A stretch of 64,000 bases of DNA from positions 992,001-1,056,000 of the forward strand of contig OZ025798.1 of NCBI GenBank assembly GCA_964019425.1, given 5' to 3'. The translations under genes were made by a program, and so were the position numbers. The notes below the pieces were generated by a model that was given only the letters and a program-made list of their open reading frames with translations, was not told the origin of the DNA and made no database searches. This document shows, piece by piece, positions 34,301-46,100 of the stretch; within the stretch, counting starts at the first letter, position 1; each line of letters begins with the position of its first letter. Source of the stretch: Flectonema sp. DT1601 (Eukaryota; Euglenozoa; Diplonemea; Diplonemida; Diplonemidae).

Positions 34301-37300
34301 GAGTATTCTAAACCACGCTGGTATCACTGATACTATTTTAGATGAATCAGGTAATGTTACTTTATGGCATGGATTACAAGTGAAGGCTGCAATGTTTAAG
34401 GGGAAACCATTGACTAAGAAAGACCCAGTAACATTGCGAGTAGACTATTACGGACCAGCAATGCAAGCAGCAACTGAATTAACTAAAGTAACCAGAGCAG
34501 GTGAAATTCTAACACTTGGACAGACTGCTGAGGAGATTATGAACGAAGATCCGGAACTTGATGTGCAAATAACATCTCTTGGGGAGTTGAGCCTTCCAAC
34601 TGAGAAGTCAGCACAGCAGATGGTCAGAATATTACCATCATCCTTAGTAGGTAGAGCTGCTCACTTACAACAGATTGAAGCAATAGATGACGGGAGGTTT
34701 GACTCAAAAACTAGCGGGAAAATAATGAAACTACCGAGTGGTGATGTTACCATCGTATTCGTTGACATCGAAGGATCTTTAATACTTTGGGAGGAATTCC
34801 CTCGAGAAATGGAACTAATATCTTCGACTAAAAATAAAATATTCACAGAGTGTGCAAGACTCTACCAGGGCTACCAAGCTGTTAACGAAGGCGATGGGTC
34901 TATGTTAGTATTCGCAACAGCAAAGGATGCCTGTAGATGGTGTTTAAACGTTCAGTTAAGAATGATGAAGGCTGAGTACCCGGATGAGATCCTTGAACAA
35001 CCATCAATATTATTCACTCAAACACTTCACGATGACAATGATGTTATCCTACTACGAGGTATTAGACTTCGAATGGCTATTCACGGAGGTATCGTCATAT
35101 CATCCCACGACGATACGACAAACAAAATGACGTATAAGGGAATCTGTATAAGTAAAACAGCTGACATTCTTGATCGGGCTTTGGGAGGTCAAATACTTTG
35201 TCTAAAATCATTTTCAGAAAGAATCGAATCATTTCTTCCGATATTAGTAACTGGAGGGGTAACAGCATCACCTATTCCAACACAGACAATCGGTGATGAG
35301 ATGTTGGTCTCTCTCATCCCAACACCTCTCTTAGGACGTGAAGCCGCATTGCAAGATGCACCCAAAGCAAGTCTTCCCAAAGTTGAAAGGAGGTTCTTTA
35401 GATCAGAAATGACTCCTCAGCAGTTAAAAATCCTCGAAGACATAGAACTAAACCTCGCCTTATCTAATGATAACGCTATTAGTTCAAAGAAACTTGTATT
35501 GTGTTGTATCGACATCGCAAATTCGAGACATCTTTGGAACACGGATGCGTCAAAAATGAGAATCGCTTCTACCCAGTACTGCTCACTTGTCAGAACTCTT
35601 GTTAAAAAACACGGAGGGAAAATAGGTCGAGTTTTTGGATGTGCGTTCTTAGTTCTTTTTGACAAGGCTCAACCAGCTTTGGAACTGTGCTTAGCTTTGC
35701 AAACTAACAGCGTGGGGATGAAATGGCCTGACCAGTTTGGAGACGAGCCTGTAATTCAAAATGCAGAGACAATATGGAACGGCCCTCGACTTCGTACGGC
35801 TGTTGGCATTGGGGAACCAATTATAGAATGTACAGAACATGGAATCAGCTTTGCCATGGGATCGGATATGGGAAATATAATCGATATTTCCTGTAGGGCT
35901 CGAGGTGGTGAAATTATAGCCAGGCGTGAGATTTGGCAACACTTTTCAACATCGATGATGTCTTTAATAGCGATTGCTCAGAAAGATGATGTTGTGATTC
36001 TACTACCGGCAGCATTGAAGGGTCGACAGGGACAATTAGAACCACTCATATCAAATGAAAATCCATTCGAGAGATTCATTTATCGACCAGCAAAAATACC
36101 AACAACACCATCGGTTCTTGTCGCAATTAAAATATGCAGTTCAATCCCAGACCCATCTCTTCATATGGAAACAGCCTTGGAATTCTTATCAGCTACAGAA
36201 AACCGTCAACACACAGTAGTCTATGAGGGGAGTTGTGTTGTTCAAATTTGGTCGGATGCAAATAAACTGATGGAGTGGATTAGAAGTTTTCAAACCGAAA
36301 ATATAAAATTCAAAGTTGGGATTAACTTCCTGGGGATCCCACCTGGGCCGTCAGGTGAGGACAAGGTGTGTAGTCCTGGAGGGGAATTCTTAAAGACAGC
36401 TTCAAAACTGTGTGGATACGCTCACTCTGGTGAAGTTCTCTGTTCGTCTGATTCCCTAAACTTTTTATCTCAATCTTTAAAAGAATATCAATTTCACTGT
36501 ACAGATACCGAGATCGAATATTGTCACCGGATAACAGAGTCTGAAGAAAGATCCTCAGCCTTCATCGATATTCCCCGTAAAAAAGAAGCTCCTTGGTTTG
36601 CTTTTCACACCAAGGATATGATCCGCAAGAAACCGAAAAAGAACAAAGAGCAAAGCGTTCTTTCAAAAATAGTTGGCGCGACATACAACCAACGCTTTAC
36701 TATAATGTGTGGGACGCTGGTAGTCCTGAGGAGCTTAGAAAGTGATTGCATGGCGTGTTGTGATCATGAATTATTAAAGAAACCTCCTCGTTCTAATGAA
36801 GCGTTTCATTTACTGTCGACTCATTATCGAGCAATTGATCAAATGTTAGAAGGTCCAACTTCTATACATTTTATAGAAGATATGAAGGTAAAGTCTCGTC
36901 GATTAAACGCAATCGTACAAGACCGCAGCCTCGCCAAAGCAGTTCACAATTATAAGAAGTCCGCTGAACTCCGTGCGACCAAACTCTGGTTGTCATTTTT
37001 ACAACTTCGAAAGAGCACTTCCGACAAGGTCCGACCTCCTCATGAAGTTCTTCTATTCTTACATAAAAAGATTCACAGATTTGTAGATGTTGCGAAGGGA
37101 CTTGCTCAACTACCACCAGAAGGTCAGAATGTTGAAGAACATCAGACTAAATTTATTAAAATGTGGCTTCCTGAAATAGAAGGACCACAACCTGAAGAAC
37201 TAATTCGTCAACAAAGTGAAGAGAAGGCTTGGGATTCAAACTTATCAGCGCTTCGTGAGAATAGAGGTACATCAAAGTCTATGATGGATGTGATCGATGA

Positions 37301-37640
37301 AGAAGAGCGTGAAAGAGAAGAAAAAGAGAAAAAGAGAATTCAAAAAGAAGAGGAAAATCGAGCGGCTTTCAAAAAAAGAATTTCTAACGCTCTCTCAGGC
37401 ATCTGCTGTGGAACGGTACCCGACGACAAAGCTACTTCAGATTGTGTTTTCGCAATGTTGTTAAAGATTCTCACTAATTCTGAGACTAAGCAACCTGTTG
37501 TCGAAAACAACTTCTTACCACCACCCTCACCACAAGCAGAGAAAGCAAAGTTAAAAATTGACCTCAACAAAATGTTAATGGGCGCTGTCTTACCAGGCGC
37601 AAAGAAAGGTGACGGAAGCTCGAAGCGAATAAAACCGTAA
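31380..37640 (+). CDS. Soluble protein with six tandem class III nucleotide cyclase domains
   Basis: 2086 residues, intronless, no transmembrane segment. A disordered and coiled-coil N-terminus (1-415) carries two LC8-like motifs (VEIQTDP, VSVQTLP). Six cyclase homology domains follow. D1 (about 415-620) has LVFTDVQSST (Asp426), KTEGDAFM (Asp469) and the transition-state motif VVNFAAR. D2 (about 645-850) has Asp655, Asp698 and VVNKAAR. D3 (about 890-1100) has lost the first metal Asp (LVCSAV) and the Asn/Arg pair. D4 (about 1120-1330) keeps FVDIEGS and NEGDGS but not Asn/Arg. D5 (about 1370-1555) keeps CIDIANS but has VFGCAF for the second Asp. D6 (about 1575-1720) is barely recognisable. The Lys before TEGD and the FTD-x-x-SST style match adenylyl cyclases of trypanosomes. 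D1 and D2 may pair as the active unit. The charged C-terminus is helical. Confidence 0.9.
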   Translation: MSVFGSHLVPVPPSREERNDSYASNRKVSVVSFTDNNNNHNLSKNRSSIVNSEGATSRAAYARSRARRKEIKRSLSEGGGEGERRLRKYVTGKKNFPESIVDQKIVELLGRSCSLETGARSSISAATVVTEIHHLLSRQVSSMAQLCSEVWDPVYEILRINDTVTDLDPNSTIPAPKNVTFCFLDLFFTQFFKHHFSDLPAHSSGHLGLLTEVLLKEQRNKDLLQEGIEEVQREREQTDTLKCLNELLVEQSGIMKKKIVIETSEVEIQTDPTPPDPTLKKTIDSLNVQLMVQRTRFKIQSEKLHNEIWERDAELAKLETKCVKLQTQVETIAKDTLTMRLENTTNVSVQTLPMQSQFKGNETEVFEDIMNFSMPSDIDDFSKAESEVVSSQIDIYNDPDLVRLQAQILAIRQVAPSGSVALVFTDVQSSTFLWNLSPTAMRIAIRDHNKMMRANIKAYRGYEVKTEGDAFMVSFHTALDACRWCCETQKELLDLPWPEEILGAEDTTDEVYDEEGVIVFRGIRVRMGIHVDEPLCEEDPTTLRTDYFGPVVNFAARVSSKGRGGEIVISREAYDDLKDYLGDESHKYIDCGAHIFELGVFELKGFSDGVLLWHIFPTCLVTRRFHFKKEEAPAPVMMTSKVPAPIGEISLVFTDVQSSTYLWNEATDGMITGLEVHNVSLRALMIETNGYEVKTEGDAFMIAFENADDAARWCMQAQLILLSLNWDEHLLTLDVTKPRDRSDGGGYMWRGLRVRMGIHVGVPLCQTDPTTGRMDYFGPVVNKAARVSGCGHGGETVVSRGVIDLLEHLFHTDDICDGGITTNILPPRNLKGFADDEVLTAMVPTVLAERYDEFVHVKPEPKVVESQELTAEQKQKLEEIEQKLKLADMNAPKGTVTLVCSAVTTGGLWNSAPEAMTEAIDLLVSLYHSLLSKYNGYIVRIDGDALVAAFHDALPAARFCIELQVSALEVDWPKSILNHAGITDTILDESGNVTLWHGLQVKAAMFKGKPLTKKDPVTLRVDYYGPAMQAATELTKVTRAGEILTLGQTAEEIMNEDPELDVQITSLGELSLPTEKSAQQMVRILPSSLVGRAAHLQQIEAIDDGRFDSKTSGKIMKLPSGDVTIVFVDIEGSLILWEEFPREMELISSTKNKIFTECARLYQGYQAVNEGDGSMLVFATAKDACRWCLNVQLRMMKAEYPDEILEQPSILFTQTLHDDNDVILLRGIRLRMAIHGGIVISSHDDTTNKMTYKGICISKTADILDRALGGQILCLKSFSERIESFLPILVTGGVTASPIPTQTIGDEMLVSLIPTPLLGREAALQDAPKASLPKVERRFFRSEMTPQQLKILEDIELNLALSNDNAISSKKLVLCCIDIANSRHLWNTDASKMRIASTQYCSLVRTLVKKHGGKIGRVFGCAFLVLFDKAQPALELCLALQTNSVGMKWPDQFGDEPVIQNAETIWNGPRLRTAVGIGEPIIECTEHGISFAMGSDMGNIIDISCRARGGEIIARREIWQHFSTSMMSLIAIAQKDDVVILLPAALKGRQGQLEPLISNENPFERFIYRPAKIPTTPSVLVAIKICSSIPDPSLHMETALEFLSATENRQHTVVYEGSCVVQIWSDANKLMEWIRSFQTENIKFKVGINFLGIPPGPSGEDKVCSPGGEFLKTASKLCGYAHSGEVLCSSDSLNFLSQSLKEYQFHCTDTEIEYCHRITESEERSSAFIDIPRKKEAPWFAFHTKDMIRKKPKKNKEQSVLSKIVGATYNQRFTIMCGTLVVLRSLESDCMACCDHELLKKPPRSNEAFHLLSTHYRAIDQMLEGPTSIHFIEDMKVKSRRLNAIVQDRSLAKAVHNYKKSAELRATKLWLSFLQLRKSTSDKVRPPHEVLLFLHKKIHRFVDVAKGLAQLPPEGQNVEEHQTKFIKMWLPEIEGPQPEELIRQQSEEKAWDSNLSALRENRGTSKSMMDVIDEEEREREEKEKKRIQKEEENRAAFKKRISNALSGICCGTVPDDKATSDCVFAMLLKILTNSETKQPVVENNFLPPPSPQAEKAKLKIDLNKMLMGAVLPGAKKGDGSSKRIKP

Positions 37641-37953
37641 CCGTTTTTTATACATTTTTATTTATTTACCCAAATTTAAGTATTTTGTTATGTTAAAAAT
37701 AACCAAAACACGTATCGTTTCAAAACTTCAGGTAGTTCAGGTAGTTGTGATCTTTTCAGATGACCAACACACCAAACAAAAAGATCGTCATGTTCTATAA
37801 TAAATTTAATATATCTTACCCCCCATCAGTAGAAACACTTATCCCTCTAAGAAGTACACAGGTAAGACCCCAAAACTGACGATAGGAACTGACAGGGTAT
37901 TGAAGTAATAGTTTTATGGTTTCTTTTTTTTTTATATAGAAACAGCTACAAAT
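37641..37953. other. Intergenic region
   Basis: Short AT-rich spacer. A short direct repeat (CAGGTAGTT) occurs near 37730-37746. The acceptor tract TTTCTTTTTTTTTTATATAG ends at 37939, with a second AG at 37945, before the ATG at 37954. No gene seen. Confidence 0.5.
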
Positions 37954-39792
37954 ATGCCTCCTAAAAAGAAAATCATAAAAAAGAAAATCGTAGTGAGAAA
38001 GGTAAAGCGTATTAAAGGATATACTGATGAGAAGCCTGCAGTCGATGAGCCTCACAGTGACATTGACAGAGACTCTGATAGTGATGTTGAAGACACTCAC
38101 ATGAAGAAGAGATCAAAACTTGTTAATCAAAATATGTTGGATAGATTTTCAGAAAAGCAAACTGGAATGTTCATCGAAGCAGATGCAGCACCTGCGAGAG
38201 AGACACCATTAATAAGCCAAGACTTAATGGATAAGATGAAAAACAGACGTGTCAAAATGGCTGCAGCAGCATCAGAAGCAAACAACAACTCACCTCTAAC
38301 TCGATTCGATTCTGAAATGTCTGTAGCGTCGGGTTCACCGCCACCAGAGCAAGTATCGACACCTTTGTTGGGTGAAATGATATCTTTTTCATCAGACAAA
38401 GAAGAAGTTCCACATCACAGAATGCCAATGTGGTGTAATGGAGAATACACTCACGATAATAGATACATTCGTATGCATGACGAGGCCATTGATTTGGTGA
38501 AATACTTAAAACCGACACACGAAGAAGATGTAATGCGAAAACGTGTTGTTCTCGACATGTCAGACTTAGCCTCATCACTGTTTGATGGATCGCGAGTTGT
38601 GACATTCGGATCCATAATCACAGGTCTTATACTTCCTGTTTCTGATGTTGATATGACGATAGTCTGGTCAGGTATCCCTGATACTGAAGAACTATCTTAT
38701 GAACAATGTCTGTACTCAGCAATGGATAAGCTCGCTGATCATATTGCTAAGAATGGAATTTGTGAAGAAGCCTATCCGCAGGTAATTAAACAAACAAAAG
38801 TACCAATCGTTAAATTCACGCACAAAGATACCTGGATTGACGTTGATATTTCTTTTAATTCTCCCAATGGACGAATTAATTCAGAAATGGTTGTTACCTA
38901 CTGCAAACAACACCCTGTTGCTACTCCACTTGTTACTCTTGTGAAGTATTTCTTACAACAACGTTCCATGAATGAACCTTTTACCGGGGGTCTTGGATCC
39001 TACGCTGTAGCACTGATGGTGATATCTTTCTTACAGCATCACGGTGGATTCCAACCAGGAAGTGATCCTGCTACTGTGGGGTTGGGAGGATTATTAATGG
39101 ATTTCTTTAGGTTTTATGTATTATTTGACTACCAAGGTGTTGGTGTTTCCGTCAAAGACAGATCGTTTTTTCGTAAAACTCGCGAACAACAAAACGACAG
39201 AGCTGCCTTCCTTCTTCAAGATCCACAAAATGATCAAAATAACGTTGCTTCGTCTACTCGACAGCTAAGCTCAATCAGATCTGCTTTCCATCATGCATTT
39301 TTAGCTCTTGATTGTGACTTTCCGTATGTGCCTGAAGCTGAACAGAGTGCTGAACACCCGAATATTAAGAACAGAGTATGATCATTTATTTCCTTCTTTT
39401 TTTTTTCTTCTCTCGTATGAAAAATAATTTTTGAGCCTTTTTAATAACAAAAACAGCCAACAATGCTATCACGAATCATCCATATTGATCATGCGATGTT
39501 AGACCGTCGGAACAAAGTATCTCAAGCCTATGATATGTGGGCTGAGAAGAACCCAACGCTTTCAGCCACTGATTTCATAACTAGATTCGAAGAGCAACAA
39601 GTATGTGTATATTGTGGTGAAACTGTCATTCTCCGTTTTTTTTTTTTTTTAAATCATTTTTTAAACCAAACAATAATACCTCAGGTATCTGGTCCTGACA
39701 TGAAAGGGTACTTACAAGATTTGGGTGCCTTTCCTGACGAAGAAGAAATAATCGAAATAGACGCCGACGACGACGACGTGTATGTTTTGTAG
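37954..39792 (+). CDS. Non-canonical poly(A) polymerase (Trf4/PAPD5-type)
   Basis: Three exons (37954-39375, 39457-39600, 39685-39792) encode about 557 residues. The N-terminus is very basic (PPKKKIIKKKIVVRKVKR). The nucleotidyltransferase core has VVTFGSIITGLILPVSDVDM with Gly219-Ser220 and catalytic Asp231/Asp233, and the third carboxylate in WIDVDISF (Asp296/298). The PAP-associated region has YFLQQRSMNEPFTGGLGSYA and the nucleotide-recognition stretch LGGLLMDFFRFYVLFDY. This matches TENT4/Trf4 enzymes, which oligoadenylate nuclear RNAs for exosome decay. Exons 2 and 3 complete the helical region and end in a strongly acidic tail. Introns are GTATGA...ACAG and GTATGT...TCAG. Confidence 0.92.
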
Positions 39793-40150
39793 GATTGCAC
39801 ACAGTTTTGTTGTGTTTTCTACGTTAGTACAGTCCAAGTCTGCAAGTATATGAGCTGTTTCGTTATGTTAAGATTTCGTACAGGACGAAAGTTGATTTTT
39901 CAAAAATTCTAGACAGTCTGGTTCTGGTTGAGATCAGAAACTCAAAGTGTTCATTAGGTTAACACAACTTACAGTCAATGGCTGATCAACATTTATGATG
40001 TATTTATTATTGTGGGACATATACTCTTTCTTAACACAACAGATGGAAGTCAATGATGAAAATATTCTGAAAGAAATAGTAGACAATATAGTTGTGTTTT
40101 CTTTGAGTAATAAAATAATATTTTACAGCGATCACAAATATCCAACAGAA
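39793..40150. other. Intergenic region and leader of the GP63-like gene
   Basis: AT-rich spacer. Two acceptor candidates lie upstream of the GP63-like start: CTTTCTTAACACAACAG, directly followed by an ATG at 40043, and ATAATATTTTACAG (AG at 40138), 12 bases before the ATG at 40151. The second is preferred because it yields a signal peptide. Confidence 0.5.
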
Positions 40151-43100
40151 ATGGCTGTCGGGGCGGCAGCTGTTTTTGTAATGATCGCGTTAGCTGGGTT
40201 GCCTCATAAGAGAATCGATCATTTACACGAGCAAGCAATCAGCATGAAGCTCAGCGGGATTATGGGCGTTGCGGAAAGAGCTAAGGAAGCATCCTATAGA
40301 CAGATAGCTACTCAACAGTTATTGTTACCAGGACACTTTGAAGGTCTTCGGATGTTATTAGTTGATGTCTGGTTAGATGATCCAAAGCACACCTGTCAGG
40401 GAGGCGTTCGGAGAGGAGGAAATAACAAAGACCCATTACAGTATTACACTCCACAGAATCCATCAACAATTGAAATATTTAACCGTGACATAGCAGGTGG
40501 TGGGACTCACACGCTAACTTGTGAGGAAAGCTACACAGTTGACGCTGCGAAAAAAGCATACATCAGAAACAGACTAATACCACGTGTTGTATCACAACTT
40601 TCGTTAACGCTGGCACCGCGTTTTCGCGGTTCTGGAGGGAGTGCTCCTATAACAGGAAATGATGCGACTTCGTCACCCTCATGTGCAGGTTATCATTGTA
40701 TTAAGTGTGGAACTGGTTCTCATTTCGTATTTAAACTTCCATATCCGTATGCCTTCCCATCATCTGATGTGTTGATATTATTATCAGCAGAACCAGACGT
40801 GACAGCAGCCACAGCATTTCCCTGTACTTTCGGATCTGATGGAAGACCTACTTCTGTTGTATTAAATGTCGCTCCCAATAAGATATCTGACATTGGGAAG
40901 ATACCTCGCGGACCTATGAAAATGCATTCAAGAACATTACAGGCAATGTTGCATGGGTTGGGATTTGATGTTTCGTTATTTTCAACATGGAAACAGGGAG
41001 CTTCCCCTAACTACACTATCCCTGCCTTGCATACACCTGGAGCGGTTATTAATGTTGTTGGATCTCCGAGTGTGAAAACTTGGATTGAAAACGTTCAATT
41101 TCGTTGTACTGGTCATCCAAAAGGTGGTTCCGGAACTATTGACGGAGCTGAGTTAGAAAATGCTCTCACAGAAGGTATAACACTGCCATATTGGGAAAAG
41201 AGACTTTTCAAAGGAGATATTTTAACAATGCTACCTGACATATCACTTGACTACTCTCAATCTATTCCTGTTGTTTCTGGACTTACATTATCAGCTTTTA
41301 AAGATATGGGATGGTATGAAGTGAATATGAAAATGGAACAACCACTTCCATGGCTAAGAGAACAACCATGTAACATCCCAAGTATTCCCTGCAGTAGTTG
41401 GCCAGATCGTTATAAATGTTCAAAGAATGAATTACAACCCATGTGTAGTCCAGACTTGCTATCAACTGCGACGTGTGCAGGATTTGAATGGCCAAGTGGT
41501 ATGATTCCAAATAAATTCCGAAGGGACGCACTGAATGTTAATTGGGGAGGAGGTGATCCACTAATGGACTTCTGTCCATTCCGCGACTCACGAGATTCTA
41601 TTCAATCTTCTTGTTTGATTCCATCGAATGATCCTTCTGAACAGAATTGTCAGACAGAGAGATGCCCATCATTCCAACTTCGTTCTCCATCAAGCAGATG
41701 TTTTATATCAAATCTTCACTACACTGCATATGGTGAAGAGTCTAATATCACGAGAGGTACTTGTATTCCTCATTATTGTCAAAAGGTTGGTATTCCAGCA
41801 CCTGGTCAACCCCAAGAATGGAGAGCATACCTTCAAATAGGAGGTAAAGAATACATGTGTGACTCTACAACAACAACAGTAGGTCCTGGAGACACAAATG
41901 GAGAAAAGGTTTGTAGTGGAGCAACAATTAAAGGAACTGTTCGGTGTCCTGATCTTAGAGAGCTTTGTGAAGAGGCAGGTCCTCAAGCGTATGTTAAGTC
42001 TTGTGATCCAATTGAAGACTGTAATGCTCGTGGATCTTGTGACGAAAACGGGAATTGCGTTTGCTTCACAGAAGTTGACCCAAAGGGAAATCCTCTCTAC
42101 GGAATGTTTGCTGGTGAACGCTGCACAAAGTGTCACGAGGACTACTACGGCCTGCAGTGCAAACAAAAGAAATGTCCGGTTGAACCAGAAACAGGAGCAA
42201 TGTGTTATAATCACGGTCAGTGTCTAGGTAATGGGATATGTGAATGTTACTCAAATGTAACACATGGTTACTGGTCTAATACAACTGGTTGTTCAACATG
42301 TACAACAGGTATAACTGGTGGCTCATGTAAGTTAGCTGAATGTAATCCAGCAGGAGGTTCAACTGGAGGATGTGTAAAAGGTATTTGTAATCCAACTACT
42401 CTAAGATGTAATTGTTATGCATCAGCTGCACAGGGGTATTGGGATGTGGGTACACTTGGAACTTGTGACCGGTGCAAGTCTGGTTATGATTTCCATCAAT
42501 CGTGTAAAGTTAGAATTCAAAACTACTATGCCTGCGACAATCCATCTAACCCTGACATCTTAAAGATTGATGTTTGTTTAGCAACCTGTCGACCTGGTGA
42601 AGAAGTCCCTCGAAGAGTATCAATGGTTGATTATCACGGATGTACTTTTGATAAACCAAGTCCAAGATGTGGAACAAAAGTTTGTGAACATCCATCTTCG
42701 AGGAATAGCAGCGTCCCATCTCCAAGAGCTGGAGCACCTTCAGGGTGTCCGACTCCAACATTTGTACCGTACGACTGTAAAGGTTTCCCGAATCCATATC
42801 ATGATTGCTGGTTAGAGAATGAGTGTAGTTGTGTAAGTCCAAGAAAGCCTCAATGTATTGCAGGGACAGATGCTATCCTCTCACCAGATGCTTATCCAGT
42901 CGCCTCTAATTTACGAGATGCTGGAGGCTCTAGTGACTTACGACCAATAAGTTTCCCAACTTCTAAGAAACAATGTAAATGTCCAAAACCCGGATTCAGA
43001 CCATCAATCAACTGTTGGAGTACTTGGGTTGAAAAGAGTCCTGATTTCCCGGGGGGTGTTCAACCTCGGAAACCCTACAAGAGAGGGGTTGTCGTATTGT

Positions 43101-46100
43101 TTGAACCACAGCAGCTATTTTATGAAGACTTTTGTCATTGTACGTCACCTCCAATAGCGAAGTGCTCTGATGAGACTAAATCAGAGTGGTTGATGCAAAG
43201 GAAACAAGGGCTGCGATTAGACTGCAATGTCCTGCTCTCGGACTTCGGTTGTCCTAATTGGGACTTCATTCTCAACGTTGGGGGTGTCGCAAACTCTTCA
43301 GCACCGGACTTGTCGCTCATCGACTGCGATGGATGGCCTGCACCAAAGCTTTTGAAAGAAGCAGACCCGTGTGGTTGCCCGTTCCCTCAATTTAAATGCC
43401 TTCCCGGAACTTTGGGGAAGTGTAACGATCCTCCGAAGTGCCCTGACTGGGATCCGCTACCGGCGATCAATTGTTTGGGTCAAATGCCTCCCGTTTTGAC
43501 TTTTCATGGGGCGCATCCCTGCGGATGTAGACCACCCCCGACACCCACATGTATACCTGGAACTGAAAGAACAAAATGTCAATGTGAACCTTCTGGTTAT
43601 AATGATTTAGATTCTGAACCATGTAGTCCTGATACTGTTGAATGGATTGAGTGTTTAGGTACTCCACTTGAACCACCACCTTGGGATCCACACACATATT
43701 ATCCAACAGGTGATCCTTTTATTAATGTTTGTGATCCTTGTCCGCAGTGCCGTAAACACATTCCAACTCGTCGTTGCCTTCCCGGAACTGCATCACCGAC
43801 TCCGCTGCTGGATAACAAAGTTCCTCGTCTGTGTTTGTCACATTCTTTTAATAAGACGAATTGTATTTCATTTCCAGCACCCTGTCCTGTTGATTGTAAA
43901 GGGAACCCGAAGCCACCAGAGACAGATTACGATCCTAATTGTGAATGCCCTCCTGTTATACCAGTACCTTCATGTTTACCAGGTACGGATGGATCTCCTC
44001 CAGATGCTGATTTGAGGGGAACACCGTGTGAGGCGACACCACAGCTATGCGAAGAGTATGCTTGTGGAGGAGGTGACAGAGATGTGCAAGGTATCGCTGC
44101 GGACCTCGGGCTGAATGGCGACTACTCTGCAAAGGCAAGAGAATCACTCCTGGCTGCCTTGACTGGAAACCGTTACTGTGTTCAAGAAGGTCAATGTAGT
44201 AGCCACTACCACTGTGCTGCAGGATATTATTGTGGTGTTTGCGGGTTATGTCTCTACGGTGAAGTAAATGTAGCAGCCTCAGGATGCCTCGCAGACAGGG
44301 GTATGAGTTGCGGTAACTTCAAGTGCGAAGTTTCGTGTGATGAGGATGGACTTCGACAAATAAAATCTGGTTTACGAGATGCGAAGTGTAAGATGCAATG
44401 TTTAACTGATGCTGACTGTAGGAATGGTGCTATCTGTTCACTTGGTGTTTACACTCCACCTCCAGATGCTGGTGCAGCTTACAGAGGTGATGTGCGTGTT
44501 GTTGGAAAGGCAGCAAAGCCGAAAACGCAACCCATTCCACAGGGTATACCAGGTATTAATCCTCAAGCAACTCCTCCTTATCTTGGACTTACTGAAGAAC
44601 CCTTTGAGTTTGTCCCCCTTCGTAACTTTGGTGAATGTATTATGCCAGAGCACTCTGATCAGAGTGCAGTTGAGTATTGTACTACTCATGATCAGTGTGA
44701 TGGGTATGCTTGTGGAACTCATAACAAGCAGTTCATCTTTTCAAATAGCAGATGTATGGGAAGCTGTCACGTTAATAGTCACTGCCATCCAGACTATAGA
44801 TGCATTAGATACAGTGGAAGATGTGTTCCAACAACAATGAGTGGTTCAGGTCAGATTGGAGGAGATACCCTACCAGATGGTCCAAGTTGTTCATTGCAAG
44901 ACTCTTCATTTTGTTCACCATATTGGTGTGGAGGTGATAGAAGTGCTCAGATAAAAGACTCTTCAATATGTCCAATGAGTTGTGTTGATGACAACAGCTG
45001 TCAACCTTTTTATGAATGTCAATTTCCTACAATCGAAGACCTAGACAACGATGAAGACGAGGTCGAGCAATGCAATCCCGAAACAGGTGTTGCCAATACA
45101 AATATAAAGCGGCAAAAGTCATCTGCTGTACTCAACTCCGACCCCAATGCAAACTACGCTAGTAAGGGGAAATGTGTTCCGACAATCGCTATTATTAGAC
45201 GTGGTCAGAGTCAAGAAGATTTACAACTTGAATTGCAATCAAATCCATTTGTTACCGACAAAGAAAGATTTAGAATGCATCCGTTACTTAAAGAATATCC
45301 ATCTTTAGTTTATGTTGTTGGTAATCACGGTGGGTATCAAGATGATCCGAATACTGTTAGACTTCGACACAGTCCATTTGTACCTGGAACTCCATTAGCT
45401 GTTCCATCACCTGGTACTGTTATCGAAACAAATGTTGCAGAATGTTTTCCATACGCAGCAGTAATGCGAGGAATTACTACTCGTCAGCTTGAAAAAATGA
45501 AAGTAACATCCGGTAGTGGAAACATTGATGTCAACACAGGAACCTTTTTAACCCTTCCATCTTGTAAGTCATATTGCATGGATGACGCTGACTGTGCTGG
45601 TGGATTCTTCTGTACGAAACCTCCAGAAACGCCGATCTACACATCTTCAGGAGGGAAAAAAGTTATTTCCCGAGGAAACGGCGATCCATCCAAAAATGAT
45701 CTCGGTCTTCAGGGAGCTGATGAAGACATCTCGTCAGACTCAAACAAACCCCGTGATCCTGGATACACTCACCTGAAGGGAAAATGTCAAGTAAAACGGG
45801 GATTGGGAACTGCTTGTAACGTTAATGGAGAGTGCGGTAGCAGTCACTGCTGGTTTGGAATCTGTTGTAATGTTGCCTGTTCTTCTCCGTGTCAGACATG
45901 TGAGAGGATGGGTGTTTGTGGATGGGTTGTCCCTCACACTGCTCCGAACTCGAGATGTCCTAAATGTCAATGGTGTGAATATGATGGAGACAATCCTGGA
46001 CCTGCATCTCGACTTGAATGTGCTCCGATACCTGAAGGACAAGATCCGAATGATAACTGTGGACCTCATGCAACTTGTAATGGTGAAGGTGGGTGTGTCT

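Noticed and set aside
39995-40150. Longer N-terminus for the GP63-like protein (start at 39995 or 40043)
   Set aside because: A splice acceptor at 40138 and a good signal peptide beginning at 40151 fit better; the upstream codons read like spacer.
41708-42214. 168-codon open frame on the minus strand inside the GP63-like gene
   Set aside because: It is the antisense shadow of Cys-rich EGF-like codons, has no acceptor upstream, and every supported gene lies on the + strand.
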